The notes under the pieces were generated by a model. The model did not search any database. It was not told where the DNA came from and saw nothing but the letters and a program-made list of their open reading frames with translations. Shown here one piece after another: positions 20,996-30,287 of a stretch of 64,000 bases of DNA. The DNA is from Luteimonas kalidii (GTDB lineage Bacteria; Pseudomonadota; Gammaproteobacteria; Xanthomonadales; Xanthomonadaceae), in contig NZ_JARXRO010000018.1 in assembly GCF_029887935.1 (NCBI RefSeq), forward strand, positions 141,113 through 205,112, given 5' to 3'. The position numbers were made by a program, and so were the translations under genes. The first letter of the stretch is position 1. The number at the start of each line of letters is the position of its first letter.

Positions 20996-22335
20996 GGCGC
21001 GCGCCGGGATGGCTGGGCCTGGTGGTGCTGGCGGGGGTCGCGTTCGCGTCAGCGGGTGCCGATTACCAGACCCAGTGGCCGCTCGCGGTCCCGGACGGCA
21101 ATGCGGGCATGTACCGCGTGTCGCTCGATGCGGGTGTCTACGCCACGGCGCGCTCGCCGTGGCTGGACGATGTCGACATCGTGGATGCGCGCGGGCAGCC
21201 GGTGGCCGCGCAGCTGTTCGCGCCCGAGCGCCCCGGGGCCGCGGCGCCGGAGCGGGTGCCGGCGCCCTGGTTCGCGCTTCCTGCCGCCACGGTCGGCGCG
21301 CCGGCCGATCTGGCGCTGGCCGTGGAACGGGCTGGCGATGGCAGCGTCCTGCGGGTCCAGGCGCAGGCATCCGCCGCGACGGCCGCTGCGCCCGTCGCCA
21401 CTGGCTGGCTGGTGGACGCCAGCGCGGTCGAAGCATCCATCGCGGCCCTCGTCGTCGACTGGACCGGAGCGCGCGACCCGTTCGAGGCGGCCTACCGGAT
21501 CGAGGGCAGCGACGATCTGCGCGAGTGGCGCGTGCTGCAGCCACGCGTCGTGCTGCTCGACCTGGCGCGTGGCGGGCAGCGCCTGCGCCAGCCGCGCGTG
21601 CCGGTCGAGGCCTCGGCGCGTTACCTGCGCCTGGTACCGCTGACCGGTGCGGAAGGCCTGGTCCTGACGCGGGTGGAGGCGGAACTGGCAGTCGGTTCCG
21701 CACCGTCGCCTGCGCCGCAATGGCGTGAACTGGACGCCCAGCCCAGCGGAGGGACGGCCCGGACGGAATTCGTCTATCTGCTCGACGGGCGGTTTCCGGT
21801 CGATCATGTGGATCTCGCGCTTCCTGGCAGCGGCACCGGCGAGTGGACGCTCTACAGCCGCGAGTCGAGCGATGCGGCGTGGGTGCGCCGCGCCGGGCCC
21901 TGGGTGGCCTATTCCATCGGCCGCGACCAGCGTTCGCCGCCGCAGCGGCTCGCCGCGGCGGTACGCGACCGCCACTGGAGGCTCGTGGCCGCCGACACGC
22001 AGGCCGCCGCGCCGGTACTGCGTCTTGGCTGGCACCCGGAAATGCTGGTGTTCGTCGCCGGTGACGCGCCGCCCTATCGGCTGGTCGCGGGCAGTGCGCG
22101 GACCTCGCGCGCAGGCTCGCCGGTGGCGCAGTCGCTGGCCGCCATCCGCACCACCCGCGGCGAGGACTGGCAGCCACCGCGGGCGACACTCGGCCCGCCG
22201 GCACCGCTCGCGGGCGAGGCGGCGTTGCGGCCGGCGCGCGACTGGCGCGCGTGGCTGCTGTGGAGCCTGCTGGTCGCGGGCGCGCTGCTGGTCGCCTGGT
22301 TCTCCGCCAGCCTGTTGCGAACACCGCGCACATGA
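20992..22335 (+). CDS. DUF3999 exported, C-terminally anchored protein
   Basis: 447 residues from the ATG overlapping the DUF2339 stop. A signal peptide (1-22, ending ASAG-AD) is followed by a large periplasmic beta-rich domain typical of DUF3999. It begins DYQTQWPLAVPDGNAGMYRVSLDAGVY and has two jelly-roll-like blocks with WRVLQPRVVLLDL and EWTLYSRESSDAAW. A C-terminal membrane helix (WLLWSLLVAGALLVAWFSASLL) and a few basic residues end the protein. Function unknown. DUF3999 commonly accompanies DUF2339, so the two probably form one inner-membrane/periplasm complex. It is followed by pgk after 85 bp. Confidence 0.85.
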   Translation: MRRAPGWLGLVVLAGVAFASAGADYQTQWPLAVPDGNAGMYRVSLDAGVYATARSPWLDDVDIVDARGQPVAAQLFAPERPGAAAPERVPAPWFALPAATVGAPADLALAVERAGDGSVLRVQAQASAATAAAPVATGWLVDASAVEASIAALVVDWTGARDPFEAAYRIEGSDDLREWRVLQPRVVLLDLARGGQRLRQPRVPVEASARYLRLVPLTGAEGLVLTRVEAELAVGSAPSPAPQWRELDAQPSGGTARTEFVYLLDGRFPVDHVDLALPGSGTGEWTLYSRESSDAAWVRRAGPWVAYSIGRDQRSPPQRLAAAVRDRHWRLVAADTQAAAPVLRLGWHPEMLVFVAGDAPPYRLVAGSARTSRAGSPVAQSLAAIRTTRGEDWQPPRATLGPPAPLAGEAALRPARDWRAWLLWSLLVAGALLVAWFSASLLRTPRT

Positions 22336-22420
22336 GGGTGATGGTGGCAGGCGCAACGTTTGCCTGTCGCGCGCGGCGCGCCGACAATGAACGCCGACGT
22401 CCCGCCTGCGAACCGTGCCC

Positions 22421-23593
22421 ATGACCATCCTCCGCATGACCGACCTCGACCTGTCCGGCCAGCGCGTGCTGATCCGCCAGGATCTCAACGTGCCGATCGA
22501 AGACGGCAGGATCACGTCCGAACAGCGCATCACCGCGTCGCTGCCGACGCTTCGCCTCGCGCTCGAGCGTGGCGCGACGGTCATGGTGATGTCGCACCTG
22601 GGCCGGCCGAAGGAAGGCGAGTGGAGCGAGGAGAACTCGCTGGCACCGGTGGCGGGGCGCCTGGGCGAACTGCTCGGACGCGAGGTGCCGCTGGTGCGCG
22701 ACTGGGTCGACGGCGTGGAGCTCGAACGCGGCGGCATCGTGCTGCTCGAGAACTGCCGCATGAACCCGGGCGAGGGCAAGGACAGCGAGGACCTGGCGAA
22801 GAAGTACGCCGCGCTGTGCGACGTGTTCGTGATGGACGCCTTCGGTACCGCGCACCGCGCGCAGGCCTCGACCCACGGCGTGATCCGGTTCGCGAAGCAG
22901 GCTGCAGGCGGCCCGCTGCTGATGGCCGAGCTCGACGCACTCGCCAAGGCGCTCGACAAGCCCGCCCGTCCGCTGCTGGCGATCGTGGCCGGCAGCAAGG
23001 TCTCGACCAAGCTCGAACTGCTGTCGAACCTGGTGGGCAAGGTCGACCAGCTGATCGTCGGCGGCGGCATCGCCAACACCTTCATCGCCGCCCAGGGCCT
23101 GCCGGTGGGCAAGTCGCTGCACGAGCCCGACCTGCTCGACACCGCGAAGCAGATCATGGCCGATGCGAAGGCGCGCGGCGCCGACATCCCGGTCCCGACC
23201 GACGTGGTGGTGGCCACGCAGTTCCATCCCGACGCCGAGGCCACGGTGAAGGCGGTGGCGGACGTCGCCGACGACGACCTGATCCTCGACATCGGCCCCG
23301 ACACCGCCGCCCGCTACGCGGCCATGATCGGCCAGGCGGGCACGGTGGTCTGGAACGGCCCGGTGGGCGTGTTCGAGTTCGACGCCTTCGGCAAGGGCAC
23401 CGAAACGCTGGCGCGCGCGATCGCCGGCTCGGCCGCCTTCTCGATTGCGGGAGGCGGAGACACCCTGGCGGCGGTGGACAAGTACGGCATCGCCGGCGAC
23501 GTGTCGTACATCTCCACCGGTGGCGGCGCGTTCCTCGAGTTCCTCGAAGGCAAGACCCTGCCGGCGGTGTCGGCGCTCGAAGCGCGCGGCTGA
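22421..23593 (+). CDS. pgk: Phosphoglycerate kinase
   Basis: 390 residues from the ATG at 22421 ([25 protein letters not shown]). The frame also has a GTG two codons earlier. Hallmarks are [54 protein letters not shown], the nucleotide-binding [15 protein letters not shown] and the C-terminal [13 protein letters not shown]. The enzyme makes ATP from 1,3-bisphosphoglycerate in lower glycolysis. In Xanthomonas-like genomes it sits close to gapA and pyk. Here DUF genes lie on both sides of it. Confidence 0.98.
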   Translation: MTILRMTDLDLSGQRVLIRQDLNVPIEDGRITSEQRITASLPTLRLALERGATVMVMSHLGRPKEGEWSEENSLAPVAGRLGELLGREVPLVRDWVDGVELERGGIVLLENCRMNPGEGKDSEDLAKKYAALCDVFVMDAFGTAHRAQASTHGVIRFAKQAAGGPLLMAELDALAKALDKPARPLLAIVAGSKVSTKLELLSNLVGKVDQLIVGGGIANTFIAAQGLPVGKSLHEPDLLDTAKQIMADAKARGADIPVPTDVVVATQFHPDAEATVKAVADVADDDLILDIGPDTAARYAAMIGQAGTVVWNGPVGVFEFDAFGKGTETLARAIAGSAAFSIAGGGDTLAAVDKYGIAGDVSYISTGGGAFLEFLEGKTLPAVSALEARG

Positions 23594-23660
23594 TCCGAGG
23601 GCTGCACCTCACCCGCCCCGCTGGTGTACCTTTCCCGGTGGGGACACCGGTGGGGCGACA

Positions 23661-25709
23661 ATGGGGATGCGGACGATGGTGTGGGTGCTGTTCCTGCTGG
23701 CAGGAACGGCGCAGGGGACCGTGGTCGAACACGAACGCGGCGAGTACAGTTTCGGCACCGGGCCGGTGCCGGAGTTCGTGGAGCGTGCGACACCGCCGCC
23801 GCAGTGGCCCGCGGATGCGCCGGGGTCGGAAGACGAACGATGGCGCTACTGGCTCTACGACGTACAGGCGGACCGGCGCGCGGGCCGCGACCGGTTGTTC
23901 ATCGACTACGCGTACGAAGTGCGGGGTGCGTCCCTGGTCGGTGACGCTGGCCGCTTCCAGGTCAGCTTCAATCCCGGCTACCAGCAGCTGACGATCCATG
24001 AGGTCAGGTTGCGGCGCGATGGCGGATGGCTCGACCGCCTGTCGCCCGAGCGAATCTCGTTGGCCCGGCGCGAGGATGGCTTCGAGCAGGATCTGGCGGA
24101 CGGCGCGGTCACCGCACTCATCGTCCTGGACGACGTGCGCCCGCGGGACATGGTGCGGATCGCCTACAGCATCGCCGGCAGCAACCCGGTACTGGCCGGG
24201 CAGGGCTCGGACTGGATCAGGTTCGGCTGGCAGCATCCGATGTTGCGCGCGAGCCTGCGTGTCCTGATGGACCCAGGCGCCACGCCGCGGATCCATCGCG
24301 AGAATGGCGCGCCCGAGGCGGTGATCCGGGAGCGCGCGGACGCGGTCGAGATACGTCTCGAGGCGAACGCACTGCCGCTGGTGGTGGATGACGGCCAGTA
24401 CCCGGCGTGGTACCAGCCATACCCGTTGGCGCAGGTCAGCCGGGCCCGTTCGTGGGAAGACGTGGTGGCATGGGCGATTCCGCTGTATCCGCGCGTGGAT
24501 CGGCTGCCTGCCGATCTCGAGCAGATGCTGGCCGAATGGCGGCGCTTGCCGGACACGCGCGCGCGCATCACGGCGGCGTTGCGGCTGGTGCAGGACGACA
24601 TCCGGTATTTCGGCGTCGAGATGGGAGAGAACACCCACCGTCCGACGCCTCCGGGAGAAACCTGGCGGCGTCGCTACGGAGATTGCAAGGACAAGGTATA
24701 CCTGCTGGTGAGCCTGCTCTCGGAACTCGGCGTCCGGGCCGTGCCTGCGCTGGTGAGTACCGATCGCGGCAGGGCGGTGACCGGTTTCGCTCCGTCCGCG
24801 TCCGTGTTCGACCACGTGATCGCACGGGTCGAGGACGGTGGCGAGGTGTTGTGGCTGGACCCCACCATCACCCTGCAGGGAGGTCGGGCGGGCGACTACG
24901 ACCTGAGTCCGTACGGCGTCGCGCTGCCGGTGGCGCAGGGGCCCGCCCGGATTGAGCCGATCCTGCCGCCCGAGGGCGTCGCCGCGCGTAACGGGGTCTC
25001 GGTCGTCGAACGCTACACAACCGGTCCCGATGGCCGCCAGGTGGGCTTCGCGATCGACACGGTCTACCGGGGACACCACGCCGACTCCCGTCGCCGCACC
25101 CTGGCCAGCGAACGGCCCGAGGATCTGGCGCGCCGCTATTCGGATTACTACCGGCGCCGTCTCGGGGAGGTGGAGGTGGTGTCGTTGCCGGTCCTCCGCG
25201 ACGATCGCCACGCCAACGAGCTCCGCGTCACGGAGGAATACCTGCTCACGCAGCCGTTCGACACGGAGCCAGGCGCGGTGAAGGCGCTCGACGTCTACGC
25301 CGAGACGCTGCACGAACTGGCCCAGCTCCCCGCTTCGATGGCGCGCACCTCGCCGCTTGATTATGCGGTGCCCGGCCGGTACCGCCATGAGATCGAAGTG
25401 GAGGTTCCCGAGGGATGGAGGGCGACCTTCGGCAAGGAGCAGCGGCAGGCCTCGGTTCCGTCGTTCGATTACACGCGCAACGTGGATATCGCCGGCAGCC
25501 GGGCGCGCGTCGACTACACGCTGCTGGTCAAACAGCAAGAGGTGGAGGGGGCCGCTGCCGCGGCGCATCTGGGAGAGTTGAGGAAGCTGCAGGACGAGCT
25601 GTCCGCAACGCTTCGTTTCCGCGTGCCTGCGGCCACGGCCGCCGACGATCGGCAACGGCGCCTGCAGCAGCTCCTGCGCAATGCCGTCGACGGGGAGACC
25701 GAACAATGA
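23661..25709 (+). CDS. DUF3857 and transglutaminase-like domain protein, exported
   Basis: 682 residues from the ATG at 23661. A signal peptide covers about the first 18 residues. Residues about 60-220 form the DUF3857 domain. Residues about 300-410 form a transglutaminase/papain-like core with the expected triad: Cys in RRYGDCKDKVYLLVSLL, His in SVFDHVIARV and Asp in LWLDPT. A C-terminal DUF2569-like beta domain follows. Such proteins are secreted or periplasmic and their substrates are unknown. The stop overlaps the Sel1 gene (ATGA). The pair sits between pgk and pyk. Codon choice looks a little less GC-extreme than in its glycolytic neighbours, by eye. Confidence 0.83.
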   Translation: MGMRTMVWVLFLLAGTAQGTVVEHERGEYSFGTGPVPEFVERATPPPQWPADAPGSEDERWRYWLYDVQADRRAGRDRLFIDYAYEVRGASLVGDAGRFQVSFNPGYQQLTIHEVRLRRDGGWLDRLSPERISLARREDGFEQDLADGAVTALIVLDDVRPRDMVRIAYSIAGSNPVLAGQGSDWIRFGWQHPMLRASLRVLMDPGATPRIHRENGAPEAVIRERADAVEIRLEANALPLVVDDGQYPAWYQPYPLAQVSRARSWEDVVAWAIPLYPRVDRLPADLEQMLAEWRRLPDTRARITAALRLVQDDIRYFGVEMGENTHRPTPPGETWRRRYGDCKDKVYLLVSLLSELGVRAVPALVSTDRGRAVTGFAPSASVFDHVIARVEDGGEVLWLDPTITLQGGRAGDYDLSPYGVALPVAQGPARIEPILPPEGVAARNGVSVVERYTTGPDGRQVGFAIDTVYRGHHADSRRRTLASERPEDLARRYSDYYRRRLGEVEVVSLPVLRDDRHANELRVTEEYLLTQPFDTEPGAVKALDVYAETLHELAQLPASMARTSPLDYAVPGRYRHEIEVEVPEGWRATFGKEQRQASVPSFDYTRNVDIAGSRARVDYTLLVKQQEVEGAAAAAHLGELRKLQDELSATLRFRVPAATAADDRQRRLQQLLRNAVDGETEQ

Positions 25710-27988
25710 GCACCGGCATGATCCGCATCGCCGCCTTCCTGTCGCTGCTGGCATGCGCCTGGCCGGCGACGGCCGACGAACGACCGCTGGAGGCGCGCGA
25801 CGTGATCGCGGCGCCCGAGGCGGCCTGGAACAGGTTCCTGTCCGATCCCGCCTATGCCGACGCGTACGACGCCTACGATGCGCTTGGTGCGGTCGGGTAC
25901 AGCCAAGCCGGCGTGGATCCCGATGGGTGCCGGCAGCATGAGGTTGCCCTGGCGGCGGCCATCCTTCGGGCGCCGGTCAGCATCGCGCTGCATCGGGCGC
26001 GCATGTTGTGCGCCGAGGCGCTGGGCGACGATGCCTCCGCCGAAGAGGCGATGCTGGCGACGGGCGCACTTTCGCGTCTGGCGCTGTCCACCAGCAGGGA
26101 AGGCTTCGGCCCCGAACCTGCGCGCGTGCTGGGACCGGCCGACGTCTATGCGTTGCTGGCATCCGCCGGCCTGGAGTTCCGCTACGAGTACTTCGCCAGT
26201 GTCGAGCCCCAGCGCCACTATCCACTCGTCGTCGCGGTCTGGGACGACGCGAAGGGCGTGGAGCGTCATCTCTGGTTCGACTACATCGACACGGCCAACA
26301 GTGTCGTCCGCGGAGATCCGTTCTCCGGCTATCCGGTCCAGCGTCGGCAGTTGGCCCACGGCTTCGTCGAATCCCTGGCGGAAGGCGATGACGCATCGGC
26401 GCGCGACATGCAGGCGGTCTTGGCGTTCCGCCTCGCCGGCGCGACGTCCGCCGTCGTCGACCGACTGAAGCCCGGCGCAGACGCCGGCGGCATCCAGTCC
26501 GCGAGTACCTGGCTCCTGACGTGTGCGCTCCAGCCGGCGGACGGCTGTGCGGACGGGCTGGTGGATGCGCTGCTACCCCATGCCGAACAGGAACATGCGG
26601 CGCATACCGCGCTGCTGGCGCTCGCCTATGCCCTGGGTGTCGGGGTCGAGCGCGATCCCCGGTCGGCGGAGGCGCTGCTGGACGTCGCGGACCGACGCTG
26701 GCATGGCCGCGGGGGCACCGTGATGGTGGCCGGGATGTGGACCCAACTGGCGGCACGCGAGTCGCCGCCAGACTTCCTGGTTCGGAGAATGCAGGCAGCG
26801 CAGGAAACAGGCGATCCCGTCGTTCCGGTCATCGGCGCCGCGTGGGCGCTGGCGGAAGAAGGCGCGCCGCAGTTGGCGCCGGCGCAGTTGCGGGCCCTGG
26901 CCGATCCGGCGAACAACGGGGTCGGCAAAGGGTACGCCCTGCTGGTGAACTACCACCACCGCCGGGGCGAAACCCTGGCGGCGAACGGCTGGATGAAGTC
27001 GGCCTCCGATGCGGGTGACCCGAATGCGCAGGCCGCGGTCGGTTCGACCCTTCTGGCGGCTGCCACGACGGAAACACAGCGTCGTGAGGCGATGGCGTTG
27101 ATCGAACTCGGTGCGCATGGTGGAAGTGCGTTCGCGGCACGCAACCGCGCTCACCAGAGCCTGATGGCCGGGCAATGGGCGCAGGCCGAAGGCTGGCTCC
27201 TGGGCGCTGCACAGGCGGGAGACGTCGATTCGATTCTGGCGCTGGCCAGCCTCTACGAGCAGGCGCGCCCCGGTGTGCACGGCACTGTGCAGCAGGCCAT
27301 GGAGACCTACGTTGCCCTGTCGGATCATGGGGACAGCGCCGAGGCGCGTCGTCGACTTGCGGAAATGGCGATCGCCGGCCGCGGGATGGACAAGGACCTG
27401 GTCCGCGCCGATGCCTGGCTGAGAGTTGATGCGGAAAAGGGAGACGACGCCTCGGCTGCGCGCCTGGGTTATGCCCTGCTCACGGGCGAACTGGGCGTCC
27501 GCAACGAAAGCGAGGGCAAGCGATGGCTGGAGCATGCCATCGAACGATCCTACGCTGCCGCGTACGTCGCATACGGGGGCTGGTATTTCTACAGCCACGA
27601 CAACGCGCTCGACAGCCGGCGGCGTGGGCTGGAGCTCTGGCGCGAGGGCGCGGAGGCGGGCGATCCGACGGCCCGCAACAACTTCGCCTGGGGGTTGTGC
27701 ACGGCGCCCGAGGCCGAGCTGTTCGACGCTGCGCGCGGACGTGAGATTGCGATGCCGCTGCTGGAAGACGGCAACCGGGCGACATGGGTCGACACCGTGG
27801 CCGCCTGCCATGCTGCGGTCGGAGAGTACGACCGGGCCGTTGAGCTGCAGCAGGAGGCCATCGAGTCCCTCCCGGGCCAGTCCGCCGGTGATGAATCGGG
27901 CGCGGACGGTTTCCACGCGCGGCTGGCGCTGTATCGGGAGGGCAAACGGTACATCGAGCCACATCGCGCGCGCGCGGATCCCCGATAG
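25706..27988 (+). CDS. Exported Sel1/TPR-like repeat protein
   Basis: 760 residues. The signal peptide ends PATA-DE (about residue 22). The mature protein is almost entirely helical and Ala-rich. Several Sel1-type units are recognisable by the ending pattern A-x-x-G, for example LAYALGVGVERDPRSAEALLDVADRRW, ASDAGDPNAQAAVG, AAQAGDVDSILALASLYEQA, RLGYALLTGELGVRNESEGKRWLEHA and GAEAGDPTARNNFAWGLC. Sel1 proteins are protein-protein adaptors, often in the periplasm or cell envelope. It is coupled to the DUF3857 protease-like gene by ATGA and probably acts with it. It ends 28 bp before a convergent acetyltransferase. Confidence 0.8.
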   Translation: MSTGMIRIAAFLSLLACAWPATADERPLEARDVIAAPEAAWNRFLSDPAYADAYDAYDALGAVGYSQAGVDPDGCRQHEVALAAAILRAPVSIALHRARMLCAEALGDDASAEEAMLATGALSRLALSTSREGFGPEPARVLGPADVYALLASAGLEFRYEYFASVEPQRHYPLVVAVWDDAKGVERHLWFDYIDTANSVVRGDPFSGYPVQRRQLAHGFVESLAEGDDASARDMQAVLAFRLAGATSAVVDRLKPGADAGGIQSASTWLLTCALQPADGCADGLVDALLPHAEQEHAAHTALLALAYALGVGVERDPRSAEALLDVADRRWHGRGGTVMVAGMWTQLAARESPPDFLVRRMQAAQETGDPVVPVIGAAWALAEEGAPQLAPAQLRALADPANNGVGKGYALLVNYHHRRGETLAANGWMKSASDAGDPNAQAAVGSTLLAAATTETQRREAMALIELGAHGGSAFAARNRAHQSLMAGQWAQAEGWLLGAAQAGDVDSILALASLYEQARPGVHGTVQQAMETYVALSDHGDSAEARRRLAEMAIAGRGMDKDLVRADAWLRVDAEKGDDASAARLGYALLTGELGVRNESEGKRWLEHAIERSYAAAYVAYGGWYFYSHDNALDSRRRGLELWREGAEAGDPTARNNFAWGLCTAPEAELFDAARGREIAMPLLEDGNRATWVDTVAACHAAVGEYDRAVELQQEAIESLPGQSAGDESGADGFHARLALYREGKRYIEPHRARADPR

Positions 27989-28016
27989 GCCCGACTCGGT
28001 CACGCCTCGCAGTGCG

Positions 28017-28604
28017 TCAGCGGTCGCGTCCGCGCCACTCCTGCGCGAGCAGGCCGAACAGTTCCGAATCGGTCGCGTCTTCGCCGATGAAGAAGCGTTG
28101 GCGCAGCAGGCCTTCGCTGCGAAAGCCCAGGCGCAGCAGTAGCCGGCGCGAGGCTTCGTTGCGCGGATCGATGTCCGCCTCCACCCGGTGCAGGCCGAGC
28201 GTGCGCAGGCTCCAGTCCAGCGCCAGCGCGACCGCCTCCGTCGCGAGCCCCTGGCCCCAGCGCGAGGCGTGCAGCGCGTAGCCGACCTCGGCGCGGCGGT
28301 GGCGCGCGTCGAAGCGGAACAGGGTGCACGTGCCGAGTGCAGCGCCGCTGCGGCGATCGGCGACGATCCAGTCCAGCGCCTCGCGCCGCGCAAATGCCTC
28401 GCGCATCTCCTCCAGTTTGCCTTCGGCCTGCATACGCGAGCGCATGGGCGCGCTGCCCCAGTAGCGCATCACCGCGGGGTCGGCGAACAGCGCGAACACG
28501 GCATCCGCATCGTCGCTGCGTGGTTCGCGCAGGCGCACGCGCGCGCCCGTCAGCGCGGGAAACGCCGGCAGGGCGGCTAGACGGGCATGGATGTCGCCAG
28601 GCAT
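28017..28604 (-). CDS. GNAT family N-acetyltransferase, RimJ/RimL-like
   Basis: 195 residues. The typical RimJ/RimL plan is visible: VRLREPRSDDADAVFALFADPAVMRYWG at the start, the acetyl-CoA loop region RWGQGLATEAVALALDWSLRTLG, then LHRVEADIDPRNEASRRLLLRLGFRSEG. These enzymes acetylate N-termini of proteins or small amines, and the substrate is not predictable. It stands alone on the minus strand between the Sel1 gene and pyk, with divergent promoters in the 89 bp before pyk. Confidence 0.88.
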   Translation of the reverse strand: MPGDIHARLAALPAFPALTGARVRLREPRSDDADAVFALFADPAVMRYWGSAPMRSRMQAEGKLEEMREAFARREALDWIVADRRSGAALGTCTLFRFDARHRRAEVGYALHASRWGQGLATEAVALALDWSLRTLGLHRVEADIDPRNEASRRLLLRLGFRSEGLLRQRFFIGEDATDSELFGLLAQEWRGRDR

Positions 28605-28629
28605 GTGCGATATCGCCGACGGGCTGGGC

Positions 28630-28635
28630 TAGGAT
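28630..28635 (+). promoter_or_regulatory. Candidate -10 of pyk
   Basis: TAGGAT in the context GGGCTAGGATAGCGG, 58 bp before the pyk ATG. It resembles the GCTAgaAT boxes of gapA and the RND operon. No convincing -35 was found. Confidence 0.35.
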
Positions 28636-28693
28636 AGCGGCCTCGCGCGGCGCCGCCGCCGCGATCCTTACGTCTGCAACCGGTTCCCGTCCA

Positions 28694-30160
28694 ATGTCCG
28701 AACACCGCCGCCGCACCCGCATCCTCGCCACCCTCGGCCCGGCCACCGATCCGCCGGGGGTACTCGATGCCATCCTGCGCGCCGGCGTGAACGTGGTGCG
28801 CCTGAACTTCTCGCACGGCGATCCCGCCGGCCAGGTGGCGCGCGCCCAGGCCGTGCGCGAGGCCGCGGCGCGGGTCGGGGTGGAAGTCGGCATCCTGGCC
28901 GACCTGCCGGGGCCGAAGATCCGGGTGGAGCGCTTCGCCGAGGGCAAGGTCTCGCTCAAGACCGGCGACCGCTTCGACCTGGTGGCCAGCGAGGACGCGC
29001 CTCCGGGCACGCAGCACGAGGTGGGCGTGAGCTACCTCGGCCTGCCGGGCGACCTGTCGGCCGGCGACGTGCTGATGCTCGACGACGGCATGGTCCAGCT
29101 CAAGGTCGAGCGCATCGAGGGCCAGCGCATCGTCAACACGGTGCTCAACGACAGCGTGCTGTCCGACCGCAAGGGCCTGAACAAGCTCGGTGGCGGCCTG
29201 TCGCTGGGCGCGCTGACCGAGCGCGACAAGGAGCTGATCGGCGTGGCCGCGCAGATCGGCGTCGACTTCATCGCCGTCTCGTTCTGCCGCAACGCCGCCG
29301 ACATGGAGGAAGCACGCTCGATCGCGCGCTCGCACGGCTGCGATGCCGCGCTGGTGTCGAAGGTCGAACGCGCCGAGGCGATCGAGAACCTGGCCGAAGT
29401 GATCGACGCCAGCGACGTGGTGATGGTCGCCCGCGGCGACCTGGGCGTGGAGATCGGCGACGCCGAGCTGCCGGGCCTGCAGAAGAAGATCATCCGCGAG
29501 TCGCTGGCGCGCAACAAGGTGGTGATCACCGCGACCCAGATGCTGCAGTCGATGGTCGAATCGCCGATCCCGACCCGTGCCGAGGTGCTCGACGTGGCCA
29601 ACGCGGTGATCGACGGCACCGATGCGGTGATGCTCTCGGCCGAGACCGCCGCCGGCACCTTCCCGGTGCGCGCGGTGGAGGCCATGGCCCGCATCTGCAC
29701 CGGGGCCGAGCGGCAGTTCGCGGTCGATACCGATTTCGAGAAGGCGCAGCGCAACCTCGAGCGTGCCGACCATGCGATCGCGATGGCGGCGATGTTCCTG
29801 AGCGAGCACATCGGCGTGGGCGCGATCGTGGCCATGACCGAGTCCGGCGGCACCGCGCGCTACCTGTCGCGCTTCCGCTCCGGCGCGCCGATCTACGCGT
29901 TCTCGCGCCACGGCGGCGCGCGCCGGCGCATGGCGCTGATGCGCGACGTGTTCCCGATCGACTACGACAGCCGTGGCCAGACGCCGCGCGAGGCCGCGCG
30001 CGGCAGCGTCCGCCTGCTCGCCAAGGCGGGCCTGCTCGAGACCGGCGACCGGGTGGTGTTCACCAGCGGCGAACACATGGAAACCCACGGAGCGACCAAC
30101 ACCCTGCGCCTGCTGCAGATCGGCGAGGATGGCCGCGCCGAGGGCCTGGGCGAGCTGTAG
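28694..30160 (+). CDS. pyk: Pyruvate kinase
   Basis: 488 residues from the ATG at 28694 (MSEHRRRTRILATLGPATDPP). Hallmarks are VNVVRLNFSHGD, ADLPGPKIRVERF, the active-site region AALVSKVERAEAIENL followed by VMVARGDLGVEIGDAELP, KKIIRESLARNKVVITATQMLQSM and TDAVMLSAETAAGTFPVRAVEAM. It makes pyruvate and ATP from phosphoenolpyruvate. The C-terminal allosteric domain is present. The open frame upstream of the ATG is antisense to the acetyltransferase and not coding. The aldolase gene follows 127 bp downstream. Confidence 0.98.
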   Translation: MSEHRRRTRILATLGPATDPPGVLDAILRAGVNVVRLNFSHGDPAGQVARAQAVREAAARVGVEVGILADLPGPKIRVERFAEGKVSLKTGDRFDLVASEDAPPGTQHEVGVSYLGLPGDLSAGDVLMLDDGMVQLKVERIEGQRIVNTVLNDSVLSDRKGLNKLGGGLSLGALTERDKELIGVAAQIGVDFIAVSFCRNAADMEEARSIARSHGCDAALVSKVERAEAIENLAEVIDASDVVMVARGDLGVEIGDAELPGLQKKIIRESLARNKVVITATQMLQSMVESPIPTRAEVLDVANAVIDGTDAVMLSAETAAGTFPVRAVEAMARICTGAERQFAVDTDFEKAQRNLERADHAIAMAAMFLSEHIGVGAIVAMTESGGTARYLSRFRSGAPIYAFSRHGGARRRMALMRDVFPIDYDSRGQTPREAARGSVRLLAKAGLLETGDRVVFTSGEHMETHGATNTLRLLQIGEDGRAEGLGEL

Positions 30161-30249
30161 CCGCGCATCGCGCCAGGCGGGCCCTGCCGCCCGCGCCCTG
30201 CGCGCGTCAACTGCCGCAGCGGCAAGCGGGGCCGTGGAGGGCCGCGGGC

Positions 30250-30255
30250 TATACT
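30250..30255 (+). promoter_or_regulatory. Candidate -10 of the aldolase gene
   Basis: TATACT (five of six consensus) in GGGCTATACTCCCGCGG, 32 bp before the ATG. The upstream 30 bp has no clear -35. The surrounding GCCGCGGGC..CCCGCGGTT is an inverted repeat, so the box is flanked by a dyad. Confidence 0.45.
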
Positions 30256-30287
30256 CCCGCGGTTCCCCACCGGCCAATTCCCCCGAC

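Noticed and set aside
18605..23227. A 1540-codon open frame on the minus strand
   Set aside because: It lies antisense to DUF2339, DUF3999 and pgk, which are clearly coding. It is an artefact of high GC at third positions, rich in Arg, His and Gln with no domain.
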